Positions 1-8,563 of a stretch of 64,000 bases of DNA are shown here, piece after piece. The notes beneath the pieces were generated by a model. It had not been told where the DNA came from and made no database searches. It saw nothing but the letters and a program-made list of their open reading frames with translations. The stretch spans positions 186,001 to 250,000 of the forward strand of contig NZ_JBHTCT010000011.1 of the NCBI RefSeq assembly GCF_042665595.1, read 5' to 3'. The DNA comes from Bhargavaea changchunensis. GTDB lineage: Bacteria; Bacillota; Bacilli; Bacillales_A; Planococcaceae. The translations under genes were made by a program, and so were the position numbers. Within the stretch, counting starts at the first letter, position 1; the number at the start of each line of letters is the position of its first letter.

Positions 1-1464
1 CTCCAGCTGTCCCCAGATCAGGTAAGCGTAATCATCCAGATAAGCGTGGAAGCGGGCTTCTCCGTCACGCCACCTGGCAAACAGTTGGTCACCTGCATCC
101 AGGTTCCCGGTGATAAAATCTGCTGCCCGCATGGCAGATGCAACCATGGAGGAATCAGAAAGCGTGGCTCCGGCTTTGGCAAGGGCCGCAATCATAAGAC
201 CGTTCCAGGAGGTGAGGATTTTGTCATCGAGATGCGGATAGACCCTCGTCTCCCGGTATGCCCGCATCTTTGGAATCGATTCGTCCAGGATGCGCTCAAC
301 TTCTTCTTCAGAAATACCGAATTCCACTGTGACGGCATCCATATCGAGGCCGACCATGTTCGGGATGCTTTTGCCCTCAAAATTTCCGCCCGGCGTGATG
401 TCATACACCGCACAAACGATTTCAGCCTCTTTTTCATCCAGTACCCCGAACACTTCTTCTTCCGTCCATAGGTAGTAGGTGCCTTCCGCACCTTCGCTAT
501 CAGCATCGATTGCAGAGTAGAAGCCGCCTTCAGGATGGGTCATCTCGCGTCTGATGAATTGGAACAGATCTTTTATAATACCGGCATAACGCACGTCTCC
601 GGAAACCTGGAAAGCTTCCGTGTACGCCAGCATGAGCATGGCCTGATCGTACAGCATCTTCTCAAAGTGGGGGACGAGCCAGTACTCATCGACGGAATAG
701 CGGGCAAACCCGGAACCGACCTGGTCATAGATTCCGCCCGAGGCCATCGCATCCAGTGTCAGATCCGCCATCTTGAATGCAAGGGGCTCACTATGCCATT
801 TGAAATAACGGAACAGATAAAGCAGCTGATGGGGTGAAGGGAATTTTGGCGCACCGCCAAATCCTCCATAAACTCCGTCAAACTGTCGGGCAAGCTGGCC
901 GAACGCCTGATGGAGGGTGGAGACGGGGAGTTCTCCTTTGCCGGATTCGGCTCTGACTTCAAGGGCTTCTTTCATCCGGTCTCCGATTTCTTTCACCCGG
1001 TCGGGATCATTCGTGTACACATCGTGCAGTTGGGGGAGGACGTCCATCATGCCAGGGCGTCCATACTTTCCCGTTTTCGGGAAGTAGGTCCCGATATAGA
1101 AGGGCTTCTGGTCAGGTGTGAGAAAGGCGTTCAGCGGCCATCCGCCCTGGCCTGTCAGCTTCATGCAGGCTTCCATGTAGATTGCGTCGATATCCGGACG
1201 CTCCTCACGGTCAACTTTGACGGGAATGAAGTGCTCATTGATCAGAGCCGCAACTTCTTGGTCCTCAAACGATTCGTGGGCCATCACGTGGCACCAATGA
1301 CAGGTTGAATAGCCGATCGAGACGAAGACCGGCTTGTTTTCTTCCTTCGCTCTTTGGAAAGCTTCTTCCCCCCATGGATACCAGTCGACCGGGTTGTGGG
1401 CGTGCTGAAGAAGATAGGGGGATTTTTCATTAATTAACCGGTTTGTATGTTCAGAGTCGCTCAT
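1..1464 (-). CDS. yyaL: YyaL-like thioredoxin-domain protein, 3' end outside the window
   Basis: The reading frame opens at ATG 1464, 6 bases after AAGGAGTG, and stays open to base 1 (488 codons), so the C-terminal third is missing compared with the family length of about 680-690. The N-terminus carries the DUF255 thioredoxin-like fold with the motif TCHWCHVM and then GGWPLN, typical of YyaL and human SPATA20. The rest follows an N-acylglucosamine-epimerase-like (alpha/alpha)6 barrel. The family is cytosolic and its reaction is unproven; a redox role is inferred from the CxxC motif. The gene is transcribed away from the Ca2+ ATPase. TATACT in the gap (rc of about 1491-1496) could be its -10 box. 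Confidence 0.9.
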   Translation of the reverse strand, partial: MSDSEHTNRLINEKSPYLLQHAHNPVDWYPWGEEAFQRAKEENKPVFVSIGYSTCHWCHVMAHESFEDQEVAALINEHFIPVKVDREERPDIDAIYMEACMKLTGQGGWPLNAFLTPDQKPFYIGTYFPKTGKYGRPGMMDVLPQLHDVYTNDPDRVKEIGDRMKEALEVRAESGKGELPVSTLHQAFGQLARQFDGVYGGFGGAPKFPSPHQLLYLFRYFKWHSEPLAFKMADLTLDAMASGGIYDQVGSGFARYSVDEYWLVPHFEKMLYDQAMLMLAYTEAFQVSGDVRYAGIIKDLFQFIRREMTHPEGGFYSAIDADSEGAEGTYYLWTEEEVFGVLDEKEAEIVCAVYDITPGGNFEGKSIPNMVGLDMDAVTVEFGISEEEVERILDESIPKMRAYRETRVYPHLDDKILTSWNGLMIAALAKAGATLSDSSMVASAMRAADFITGNLDAGDQLFARWRDGEARFHAYLDDYAYLIWGQLE

Positions 1465-1634
1465 TTTCCCACTCCTTCCTGGTATAAGTATAGCCTGTTA
1501 TGCCCCAGGCAAAAACAAATGCCCGGAAAGTGGGCAGGATCCGCATGGAACAGATTTATTCCGCATACCTTCATCATGTAGATGAACTTGTCCACCGCAT
1601 GAGATATAGCCATATACGATGGAGGGGTAGCCGC

Positions 1635-4220
1635 ATGAATGTAATCATAGAACCGGTCAGGCCGAAAACGGACGAGACTGAAGAAATCAGGACAGGCTTA
1701 TCAGATGAAGAAGTCAGGCTAAGGCAGGAAGAACACGGATTTAACGAATTACAGGAAGAAAAGCGCAAAAGTGCCGGCGCGGTATTTGTAGATCAATTCA
1801 AGGATTTCCTGGTCATCATCTTAAATATTGCGGCCATCATCTCCGCGTTTCTGGGAGAAGTGGAAAGTTCAATTGTCATTTTGACAGTTGTCCTGCTGAA
1901 TGCGGCACTGGGAACGATCCAGCACGTCAAAGCTGAAAAATCATTGAACAGCCTAAAGGCCATGGCGGCTCCATCCGCGAATGTCATGAGAAATGGCAAG
2001 GTCGTTCAGATTCCATCGAGAGAAGTCGTGACCGGGGATCTTTTGATCATCAACGCCGGAGACTATATCTGCGCAGATGCCCGCGTCTTAGAGAGCCACA
2101 GCCTTCTGATCAATGAAAGTTCGTTAACCGGGGAATCCGTTCCTGTCGAAAAAAACGAGGATTTCGTTACAACAGATGCGGTTGCTCTGGGCGACAGGAA
2201 AGACATGGTGTTTTCAGGAAGCTTTGTGACTGGCGGCAGGGGAAAAGCGGTCGTGACCGCGATCGGCATGGATACAGAAATCGGGAAGATTGCGGATCTG
2301 CTGGAAAACGCCAAGGAAAAAAGCACCCCGCTCCAGGAAAGGCTGGATCAATTCGGAAAAGCGCTGGCCATCGGAATCACGGTGATCTGCCTGATCGTTT
2401 TCGCATTGGATGTCATTCGCGGGCGTGAACTGGCGGATTCGTTCATGTTTGCCGTTTCTCTGGCGGTTGCCGCCATTCCTGAGGCGCTGAGCTCCATTGT
2501 GACCATCGTCCTCGCCTTCGGGACACAGAAGATGGCCAAGGAAAATGCCATCATCCGTAAATTGCATGCGGTTGAAAGTCTTGGCAATATTTCGGTGATC
2601 TGCTCAGACAAAACCGGGACACTGACCCAGAACAAAATGACGGTTCAGCATTTCTACACGGACGGGAAGATTTTCGGCTCCGATCAGTTGCAGCCCGGAA
2701 ATAAACAACATGAAAAGCTGCTGCGGATGGCCTTGCTATGCAATGATGCCGTAACCGCGGGGGAACAGGAAATCGGAGACCCTACAGAAATCGCTCTCGT
2801 CAACATCGGAAAGCAATATGGATTTGATGAAAGGATGGAGCGGGAGCAGAATGAACGCATCGGAGAGGTGCCTTTTGATTCCCGCAGGAAGTTCATGTCG
2901 ACGATCCACCGCATCGGCCATAAGCAGGTGATGATCACCAAAGGCGCAACAGATGTCCTGATCCCCAGAATCAGCCGCATCGAGACCGCAGGCGGAGTTC
3001 AGGTAATCACTCTGCAGCAGATCGAATCAATCAGGCAGGCTGCACATTCGTTTGCTGATGGGGGACTGCGTGTCCTTGCTCTAGCTTATAAGGAAGTCTT
3101 CCCGCTGAAAACGGGTGCCGTCCAAGAAGAGGGCCTGACTTTCCTGGGGCTGATCGCCATGATGGACCCTCCCAGGGAAGAAACCGAACAGGCAGTGGAT
3201 GATTGTATCCGGGCCGGGGTCAAGCCCGTCATGATTACGGGTGACCATAAAATCACCGCCATCGCGATTGCCGGACAGATCGGGATTTTAAAAGATCCCT
3301 CCGAGGCGATAGAAGGGAAAGACATCGAGAAGCTTTCAGATGATGAATTAAAGGACCGCATTGAACAGTTGTCCGTTTATGCGCGGGTCTCTCCGGAACA
3401 CAAAATCAGGATTGTGAGAGCCTGGCAGGAAAAAGGGAACGTGGTCGCCATGACCGGTGACGGCGTGAATGATGCACCGGCACTGAAGCAGGCGGACATC
3501 GGAGTGGCCATGGGAATGGCCGGAACGGAAGTGGCCAAGGATGCATCTTCGATGGTACTGACCGATGATAATTTTTCAACCATCGTAAAAGCCGTATCCA
3601 ATGGGCGGAGCATGTACAACAATATCAAAAATGCCATCCAGTTTTTATTGTCCGGAAATGCAGGGGCGATATTCGTCGTGATGTACGCTTCACTTCTGGC
3701 ACTCCCGGTTCCCTTCCTGCCGGCCCACCTCCTGTTTATTAATCTGCTGACGGACAGTTTGCCGGCCATTGCCATCGGACTGGAGCCGCATGGCAAAAAA
3801 GTGATGAAAGAAATGCCGAGAGACAAGGACGAGGGCCTGTTCAGTAAGCGGGATGTCATCCAGATCAGCCTGGAAGGCCTGCTGATTGCCGCTGTCACGA
3901 TCATTGCTTTCCGGTATGGATTAACTGCTGGGGGCCCCGCAGATGCCACCACGATGGCGTTTGCCACGCTGTGCCTTGCCCGTCTGTTCCATGGATTCAA
4001 CTGCCGCTCAAAGGACTCCATTTTCAGGATTGGTATTTTTTCCAACATCGCCTGCTGGACCGCGTTTCTGATCGGCGTCATCCTCCTGAACCTCGTTTTG
4101 ACATTTGGTCTGTTTGAAGTGGCTCCACTTGGCAAGGAACAGTTATATATGGTCTACGGACTGGCATTTGTTCCTTTAATCGTTATCCAGACGGGTAAAT
4201 TGATTTTCGTGAAATCGTAA
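1635..4220 (+). CDS. Cation-transporting P-type ATPase, Ca2+ (P2A/SERCA-like)
   Basis: An 861-residue P-type ATPase that uses ATP to export a cation, most likely Ca2+, across the cytoplasmic membrane. Motifs appear in the expected order: the actuator loop SLTGESVPVE, the transmembrane-4 motif AAIPEAL, the phosphorylation site CSDKTGTLTQ, KGATD in the nucleotide domain, MITGDH, and the hinge TGDGVNDAPALKQADIG. An N-terminal cation-ATPase domain and a C-terminal bundle of about six helices are present. The frame is open from 1500, but ATG 1635 is the start because GGAGGGG lies 7 bases upstream and the 45 extra residues look unlike the family. PEAL replaces the usual PEGL at the ion site. Ca2+ specificity is inferred from the SERCA-like subfamily. 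Confidence 0.93.
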   Translation: MNVIIEPVRPKTDETEEIRTGLSDEEVRLRQEEHGFNELQEEKRKSAGAVFVDQFKDFLVIILNIAAIISAFLGEVESSIVILTVVLLNAALGTIQHVKAEKSLNSLKAMAAPSANVMRNGKVVQIPSREVVTGDLLIINAGDYICADARVLESHSLLINESSLTGESVPVEKNEDFVTTDAVALGDRKDMVFSGSFVTGGRGKAVVTAIGMDTEIGKIADLLENAKEKSTPLQERLDQFGKALAIGITVICLIVFALDVIRGRELADSFMFAVSLAVAAIPEALSSIVTIVLAFGTQKMAKENAIIRKLHAVESLGNISVICSDKTGTLTQNKMTVQHFYTDGKIFGSDQLQPGNKQHEKLLRMALLCNDAVTAGEQEIGDPTEIALVNIGKQYGFDERMEREQNERIGEVPFDSRRKFMSTIHRIGHKQVMITKGATDVLIPRISRIETAGGVQVITLQQIESIRQAAHSFADGGLRVLALAYKEVFPLKTGAVQEEGLTFLGLIAMMDPPREETEQAVDDCIRAGVKPVMITGDHKITAIAIAGQIGILKDPSEAIEGKDIEKLSDDELKDRIEQLSVYARVSPEHKIRIVRAWQEKGNVVAMTGDGVNDAPALKQADIGVAMGMAGTEVAKDASSMVLTDDNFSTIVKAVSNGRSMYNNIKNAIQFLLSGNAGAIFVVMYASLLALPVPFLPAHLLFINLLTDSLPAIAIGLEPHGKKVMKEMPRDKDEGLFSKRDVIQISLEGLLIAAVTIIAFRYGLTAGGPADATTMAFATLCLARLFHGFNCRSKDSIFRIGIFSNIACWTAFLIGVILLNLVLTFGLFEVAPLGKEQLYMVYGLAFVPLIVIQTGKLIFVKS

Positions 4221-4238
4221 AGAATAACAACAACCTTT

Positions 4239-4276
4239 CCGAATTCGACCCGCTTTCAGGGAGAATTCGGTTTTTT
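4239..4276 (+). terminator. Intrinsic terminator of the Ca2+ ATPase gene
   Basis: CCGAATTC (4239-4246) pairs with GAATTCGG (4263-4270) and is followed by six T. It lies 18 bases after the ATPase stop codon and just before the MerR promoter, so it insulates the two units. Confidence 0.85.
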
Positions 4277-4291
4277 ATTTGTTTAGATGTA

Positions 4292-4322
4292 TTGACCCTG
4301 ACGCAACGTCAGACTCTATACT
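4292..4322 (+). promoter_or_regulatory. MerR-type promoter with operator in a 19-bp spacer
   Basis: A TTGACC -35 box (4292-4297) and a TATACT -10 box (4317-4322) are separated by 19 bp, the over-long spacer typical of MerR-activated promoters. The spacer holds a perfect dyad, CTGACG-caa-CGTCAG (4298-4312). This is the arrangement of autoregulated TipAL/Mta-type genes, where the regulator twists the DNA to bring the two boxes into register. Transcription would begin near 4329, so any start codon at 4292 would not be in the message. Confidence 0.85.
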
Positions 4323-4351
4323 GGATTCATGAGATAAAGGAGGGGGTTGGG

Positions 4352-5101
4352 ATTCTCCGAAAAGTAAAGGAAGTTGCAGATCTGACCGGTGTCAGTATCC
4401 GGACACTTCATCATTACGACCGGATCGGACTTTTGTCACCGGAACACGTGACCGAGGCGGGGTACCGCCAATATTCTGACCGTGACCTGGAAACGCTCCA
4501 GCAAATCCTGTTTTTCAGGGAACTGGGCTTTCAGCTGAAGCGAATCGGCGAGATCTTGAAGAGCCCGGACTTTGATCGGGAAGATGCGCTTTTACTGCAG
4601 CGAGAAGCCCTCCTTGAAAAAAGGGCGAGGCTTGACCGGATGATCCGGACTTTGGATAAAACGATACAAGATGCGAAGGGAGAAATTGAAATGACCGATA
4701 AGGAGAAGTTCGAGGGGTTCGACTTCACGAATAATCCATACGAGGATGAAGCCCGGCAGCGGTGGGGGGATGAGGCGGTCGACCGTTCCAACCAGGCACT
4801 GGCAAACGTGGGGCCGGAAGGGCAGAAGCAGATTGGCGTACAGATGGAGGCACTGTTCCGGAAACTTGCGGCAATGAGGCATCAGAACGCGGCCTCCGAT
4901 GAGGTCCAGCAGGCAATCGGCGAATGGCATGCATTCCTGAACAGCATGGGACATACTTATTCGCCGCAAGCCTTCAAGGGGCTTGGACAGCTGTATATCC
5001 AAGATGAGCGGTTCACCAAAAATATGGACAAATTCGGAGATGGATTCGCCCGGTTCATGGCGGAAGCGATGGCGATTCGTGCTAACCGACTTCAGAGCTG
5101 A
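4352..5101 (+). CDS. MerR family transcriptional activator with TipAS ligand domain (Mta/TipAL-like), probable AUU start
   Basis: A MerR winged-helix DNA-binding domain (about residues 4-70, core VKEVADLTGVSIRTLHHYDR) is joined by a coiled-coil dimer helix to a C-terminal TipAS domain (about 120-245), which in TipAL binds thiopeptides. B. subtilis Mta has the same layout and activates multidrug efflux genes. The first in-frame conventional start is TTG 4292, but that codon is the -35 box of the gene's own promoter. The strong site AAGGAGGGGG (4337-4346) points to ATT at 4352, which gives exactly the usual MerR N-terminal length (249 aa). AUU initiation is inferred. No efflux gene lies next to it, so its targets are elsewhere or it regulates itself. 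Confidence 0.85.
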   Translation: MLRKVKEVADLTGVSIRTLHHYDRIGLLSPEHVTEAGYRQYSDRDLETLQQILFFRELGFQLKRIGEILKSPDFDREDALLLQREALLEKRARLDRMIRTLDKTIQDAKGEIEMTDKEKFEGFDFTNNPYEDEARQRWGDEAVDRSNQALANVGPEGQKQIGVQMEALFRKLAAMRHQNAASDEVQQAIGEWHAFLNSMGHTYSPQAFKGLGQLYIQDERFTKNMDKFGDGFARFMAEAMAIRANRLQS

Positions 5102-5114
5102 TTCGCTCCAATAT

Positions 5115-5152
5115 AAAAGGCTTTCCGGAACAGAATTCCGGAAAGCCTTTTT
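5115..5152. terminator. Bidirectional terminator between merR and the purine permease
   Basis: AAAGGCTTTCCGGAA (5116-5130) pairs perfectly with 5136-5150 around a five-base loop. A-rich and T-rich flanks let it work for both convergent genes. Confidence 0.9.
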
Positions 5153-5165
5153 CTATGGCGGCATC

Positions 5166-6449
5166 TTATACGAGATAAACCGCGAAATTCAGGATGAAAA
5201 GGACCGCAATCACGTAGAGCGGGGTTGCGACCTCCCGGGCCCGTCCGCTTGCCAGCTTCAATAGCGGATAAAGGATGAACCCGACGGCTACGCCGTCCGC
5301 AATGCTCTGGGTAAATGGAATCATCGCGATCAGGAAGATCGCAGGGAACGCCTCAGTCAGATCGGATGTATCCAGGTCGGTAATATTCTGGACCATCAGT
5401 CCGCCGATGATCAGAAGAATCGGAGCGATCGCATTGTCCGGAATATACTGGATGACCGGGATAAAGAAGACTGACAGCAGGAACAGGATGCCTGCCGTAA
5501 CTGCGCTGAGTCCGGTCCGGCCGCCAGCTGCGATGACGGCACCCGTTTCCGCGGTGGCCACGGGAGTGCTGGAGCCGAACAGTCCTGACAGCATGGCGGA
5601 CAGCGAAGTCGCCTGCAGAGCCCGTTCCGCCTTTTCGGGGCGGCCCGCTGCGGCTGTGTGTGACTGCACGAGTCCGATGTTCTCAAAGACGGTCACCATC
5701 GTCAGGGAAAACGTGCCGACGATAAACGCCATGGAAAGCACACTGTCAAACGACCATGCAGCAAACACATCGCCGTAAGAAGCAAGGGAGATGTCATCGT
5801 TCCCGGATCCATCAGGCAAAGTGCCGAACAGGGCTGCAATGGCGGTACCCGCGATCATCGCCCAGAGAAAGTGCCCCGTGATGTTCCTCAGAAACAGGAC
5901 AAGCGCGATGAGGAGCGTCAGGACCGTAGCGATCAGTTTCGGATCTGACAGGTCGCCCAGTGCGATCATCGAACTTGTGCCGCGGTCGATGATGCCGCCT
6001 TTCTCCAGGCCGATAAAGATCAGGAACAATCCGATTCCGACTGTAATGGCCACTTTTAGCGATTGCGGTATCACCCGGTTCAGGATGGCCCCGAGCTTCG
6101 TGAAGGCGACTGCCACGAAGATGACGCCGGAGATGAACACAAGTGTCAGCGCGGTCCGATAATCCATTCCCATTGAATGGACAAACGTGTAGGTGAACAT
6201 GACGTTTATGCCCATTCCGGGAACGAGGAGGATCGGCGCATTTGCCCAGAGTCCCATCAGGAGGCACCCTACGAACGAAATCAGGATCGTAGCGATCATG
6301 GCGCCTTCCAGCGGAATCCCGGATTCGGCAAGGATGAACGAGTTGACGGCAATGATGTAGGCGATCGTAAAGAAGCCGACCAGACCGGCCATCACTTCCG
6401 TCCGTACGTTCGTCCCGTGCCCCTTCAAATCAAAAAGATCTTTTTTCAA
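5166..6449 (-). CDS. NCS2/AzgA-type purine permease (guanine/hypoxanthine, PbuG/PbuO-like)
   Basis: A 427-residue polytopic membrane protein of the NCS2 family, AzgA branch, which imports guanine, hypoxanthine or adenine by proton symport. Family features include the N-terminal TEVMAGLVGFFTIAYIIAVN, the second-helix segment VPGMGINVMFTYT, and the re-entrant motif SSTPVATAETGAVIAAGGRTGLSA split across the middle; about 12-14 transmembrane helices are expected. The start is TTG 6449 with only a weak upstream ribosome site, so a slightly different start is possible. It has its own promoter at 6524-6552. The roughly 75-base leader is too short for a purine riboswitch and none is visible. Confidence 0.9.
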   Translation of the reverse strand: MKKDLFDLKGHGTNVRTEVMAGLVGFFTIAYIIAVNSFILAESGIPLEGAMIATILISFVGCLLMGLWANAPILLVPGMGINVMFTYTFVHSMGMDYRTALTLVFISGVIFVAVAFTKLGAILNRVIPQSLKVAITVGIGLFLIFIGLEKGGIIDRGTSSMIALGDLSDPKLIATVLTLLIALVLFLRNITGHFLWAMIAGTAIAALFGTLPDGSGNDDISLASYGDVFAAWSFDSVLSMAFIVGTFSLTMVTVFENIGLVQSHTAAAGRPEKAERALQATSLSAMLSGLFGSSTPVATAETGAVIAAGGRTGLSAVTAGILFLLSVFFIPVIQYIPDNAIAPILLIIGGLMVQNITDLDTSDLTEAFPAIFLIAMIPFTQSIADGVAVGFILYPLLKLASGRAREVATPLYVIAVLFILNFAVYLV

Positions 6450-6523
6450 TGGTAAAACCTGCTATTCAATTATCCCTCTCCCAACCCGCTTCGCTCTAAA
6501 AAAAGAGGAAGCCACAAGTCCTT

Positions 6524-6552
6524 ATTATACTCCGGAATCACCGGGCCATCAA
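6524..6552 (-). promoter_or_regulatory. Sigma-A type promoter of the purine permease
   Basis: On the minus strand TTGATG (6552-6547) and TATAAT (6529-6524) are separated by exactly 17 bp. The -35 box abuts the terminator hairpin of the upstream pepF gene. Confidence 0.7.
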
Positions 6553-6583
6553 AGGAAACCCCTTCCACGACATGTGGAAGGGG
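6551..6583 (-). terminator. Terminator downstream of pepF
   Basis: On the minus strand a 10-bp stem (CCCCTTCCAC/GTGGAAGGGG, loop GACAT) follows the pepF stop by 8 bases and leads into TTTCCTTTG. The U tract is interrupted, so termination may be partial. Confidence 0.65.
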
Positions 6584-6591
6584 AAAGGAAA

Positions 6592-8406
6592 TTATGCTTC
6601 GGTATTGGCGGAAATCTCTTCTGTCAGCTTTTCAAGCTGGTCGATCAGGTTGCCGATGTAGGCGATGGTGTCGCGGAGCGGAGCATCCGTCGTGATGTCG
6701 ACGCCTGCCATTTGGGCGAGTTCAACCGGAGACTTCGTGCCTCCAGAGCGAAGAACTTCCAGCCAGTCGTTCACAGCCGGCTCGCCTTCGTCCAGGATCC
6801 GCTTGGACACCTGTGTGGAGATCGTAAGGCCCGCACTGTAAGTATACGGATAGAGTCCCATGTAGTAATGCGGCTGTCGCATCCAGGTGAGTTCCGCACC
6901 TTCTTCGATCGTGACATCGCTGCCCCAGAACTCCTCGAGCACGCTGCGCTTCAGTTCATTCAGCACACCGGCATTGACGCTCTGGCCGGCATCGATCCGC
7001 TCGTAGACTTTGCGCTGGTAGGCAGCTTCGAGAAGGTGGGTGACGAAGTTGTGGTAGTACGTCCGTGCCACGATGGAAGCGATCACCCAGCGCTTGAACC
7101 GCGGATCATCCGAGTTCTTAAGCAGGTGATTGGCCATCAGCATTTCGTTCATCGTAGAAGGCGCCTCGATAAAGTAGAGGGAAGGCCTTGCGTTAAAGAC
7201 ACCCTGCTCTCTGTTGGCGTTGTAGAAGTGCCCGGCGTGGCCCAGTTCATGAGCAAGCACGAAAACATCTTCCATGCTTCCCGACCAGGAGATCAGGATA
7301 TAAGGATGAACGCCGTACGGGCTGGAACAGAATGCGCCGGTCGACTTTCCTTTGTTTTGTGCGAAGTCGGTCCAGCGTTCATCATAGGATCGTTTCAGCA
7401 TTTCGGAATAGTCTTCGCCCATGACCGAAAGGGCGTCGAAGATATACTTCTTCGATTCTTCGATGGTGATCTTCGGCTCATACGAAGGGTCAAGCGGCAC
7501 TTTCAGATCGGCGAAGGTCATTTGGTCAATGCCGTGCACATCCTTAAGCAGCTTCGCATACCTGCGCATATGCGGCGCCAATTCATTCATGATCAGATCG
7601 ATCTGGCGGTCGTACAGTTCACGGTCGACTTCCTGGTTGAACAGCAGGTAATCGAAGACCGTGTCAAAACCGCGAAGATCGGAAGTTGTTTTCTCCGTCT
7701 GGAGATGGGTGTCATAGGTTTTGGCGGTCGTGTGCTGATAGTCGGCAAGTTTCTTGTAGAACGCTTTGTAGGCAGCACGGCGCTTTTCTGTGTCAGGATC
7801 GGTTTCCCAGGTGCCTTCAAACAGGTTATAGCTGTTCGGGAACTGCTCGCCGCCGGCCTCAAAGTCCGGGAAGTCCATATCCACAAGCTTTGTCGTGTTG
7901 TAGAGCTCGTACGGCGCATCAAATACGGAAGAGAATGCTGCAAGAACTTTCTCCACTTCGGGATGGAGCTTGTGAGGTTTGAAGCGGAGGATGTCCCTCA
8001 GATAGATCCGGAAATCTTCAGATTGCTCCATCGCCTGTTTCAGCTCTTCTTCAGGAAGTTGGGAAAGCTCGCTTTCAAAGAAGCTCATCTCGGCTGAACT
8101 TTTCGCCATGAGCGAACCGAAAGCCGCCCCTCTCATCTGGTGGTCGCTGTTTGTCTGATCTTCGCTCTGAAGAAGGTTGACATAGGTGCCGGCAGGGATG
8201 ATCTTTTCATAGATAGCTGCGTAGTCCTTGAGTGCTGCTAGAGCCGATGCAGCATCAGTGACTTTGCCCTTGTATTGTTCGGAAAATTTGTTCACGGCAT
8301 CGCGAATCTCATCCAGTCTTGCTTCGTAATCGGATTCCGAAGCAAACAGGTCCTTCAGGTTCCAGGTTTCTTCAAGCTTCACTTCTGAACGCGGAATTGC
8401 GGACAT
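6592..8406 (-). CDS. pepF: Oligoendopeptidase F (M3B zinc metallopeptidase)
   Basis: A 604-residue cytosolic zinc peptidase that degrades short peptides (typically 7-17 residues in characterised PepF) and belongs to peptidase family M3B. The catalytic motif HELGHAGHF supplies HExxH, with the third zinc ligand in the following EAPSTMNE helix. Length equals the family norm of about 600. ATG 8406 has AAGGGGGA 8 bases upstream, and a TTTCAA-N17-TACAAT promoter sits at 8443-8471. It forms a single-gene unit. A 507-codon open frame on the opposite strand is only its shadow. Confidence 0.95.
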   Translation of the reverse strand: MSAIPRSEVKLEETWNLKDLFASESDYEARLDEIRDAVNKFSEQYKGKVTDAASALAALKDYAAIYEKIIPAGTYVNLLQSEDQTNSDHQMRGAAFGSLMAKSSAEMSFFESELSQLPEEELKQAMEQSEDFRIYLRDILRFKPHKLHPEVEKVLAAFSSVFDAPYELYNTTKLVDMDFPDFEAGGEQFPNSYNLFEGTWETDPDTEKRRAAYKAFYKKLADYQHTTAKTYDTHLQTEKTTSDLRGFDTVFDYLLFNQEVDRELYDRQIDLIMNELAPHMRRYAKLLKDVHGIDQMTFADLKVPLDPSYEPKITIEESKKYIFDALSVMGEDYSEMLKRSYDERWTDFAQNKGKSTGAFCSSPYGVHPYILISWSGSMEDVFVLAHELGHAGHFYNANREQGVFNARPSLYFIEAPSTMNEMLMANHLLKNSDDPRFKRWVIASIVARTYYHNFVTHLLEAAYQRKVYERIDAGQSVNAGVLNELKRSVLEEFWGSDVTIEEGAELTWMRQPHYYMGLYPYTYSAGLTISTQVSKRILDEGEPAVNDWLEVLRSGGTKSPVELAQMAGVDITTDAPLRDTIAYIGNLIDQLEKLTEEISANTEA

Positions 8407-8442
8407 TGGTGTATCCCCCTTATTCTTACGGTAGTCGAACTA

Positions 8443-8471
8443 ATTGTATAACATCCGGGCCATCATTGAAA
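8443..8471 (-). promoter_or_regulatory. Promoter of pepF
   Basis: Minus-strand TTTCAA (8471-8466), a 17-bp spacer and TACAAT (8448-8443), about 36 bases before the pepF ATG. Confidence 0.6.
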
Positions 8472-8563
8472 GCAGATTCTGAGCTTTCTGACTTGCCGCA
8501 ACGCGTTATTCTATGCAGGAATCAGGGAATACATAAAACACTATCGACAGAAGAGGTGTGCTG

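Noticed and set aside
6574..8097. 507-codon plus-strand open frame
   Set aside because: It is antisense to pepF, whose HExxH motif, start and ribosome site are clear; the frame has no recognisable domain.
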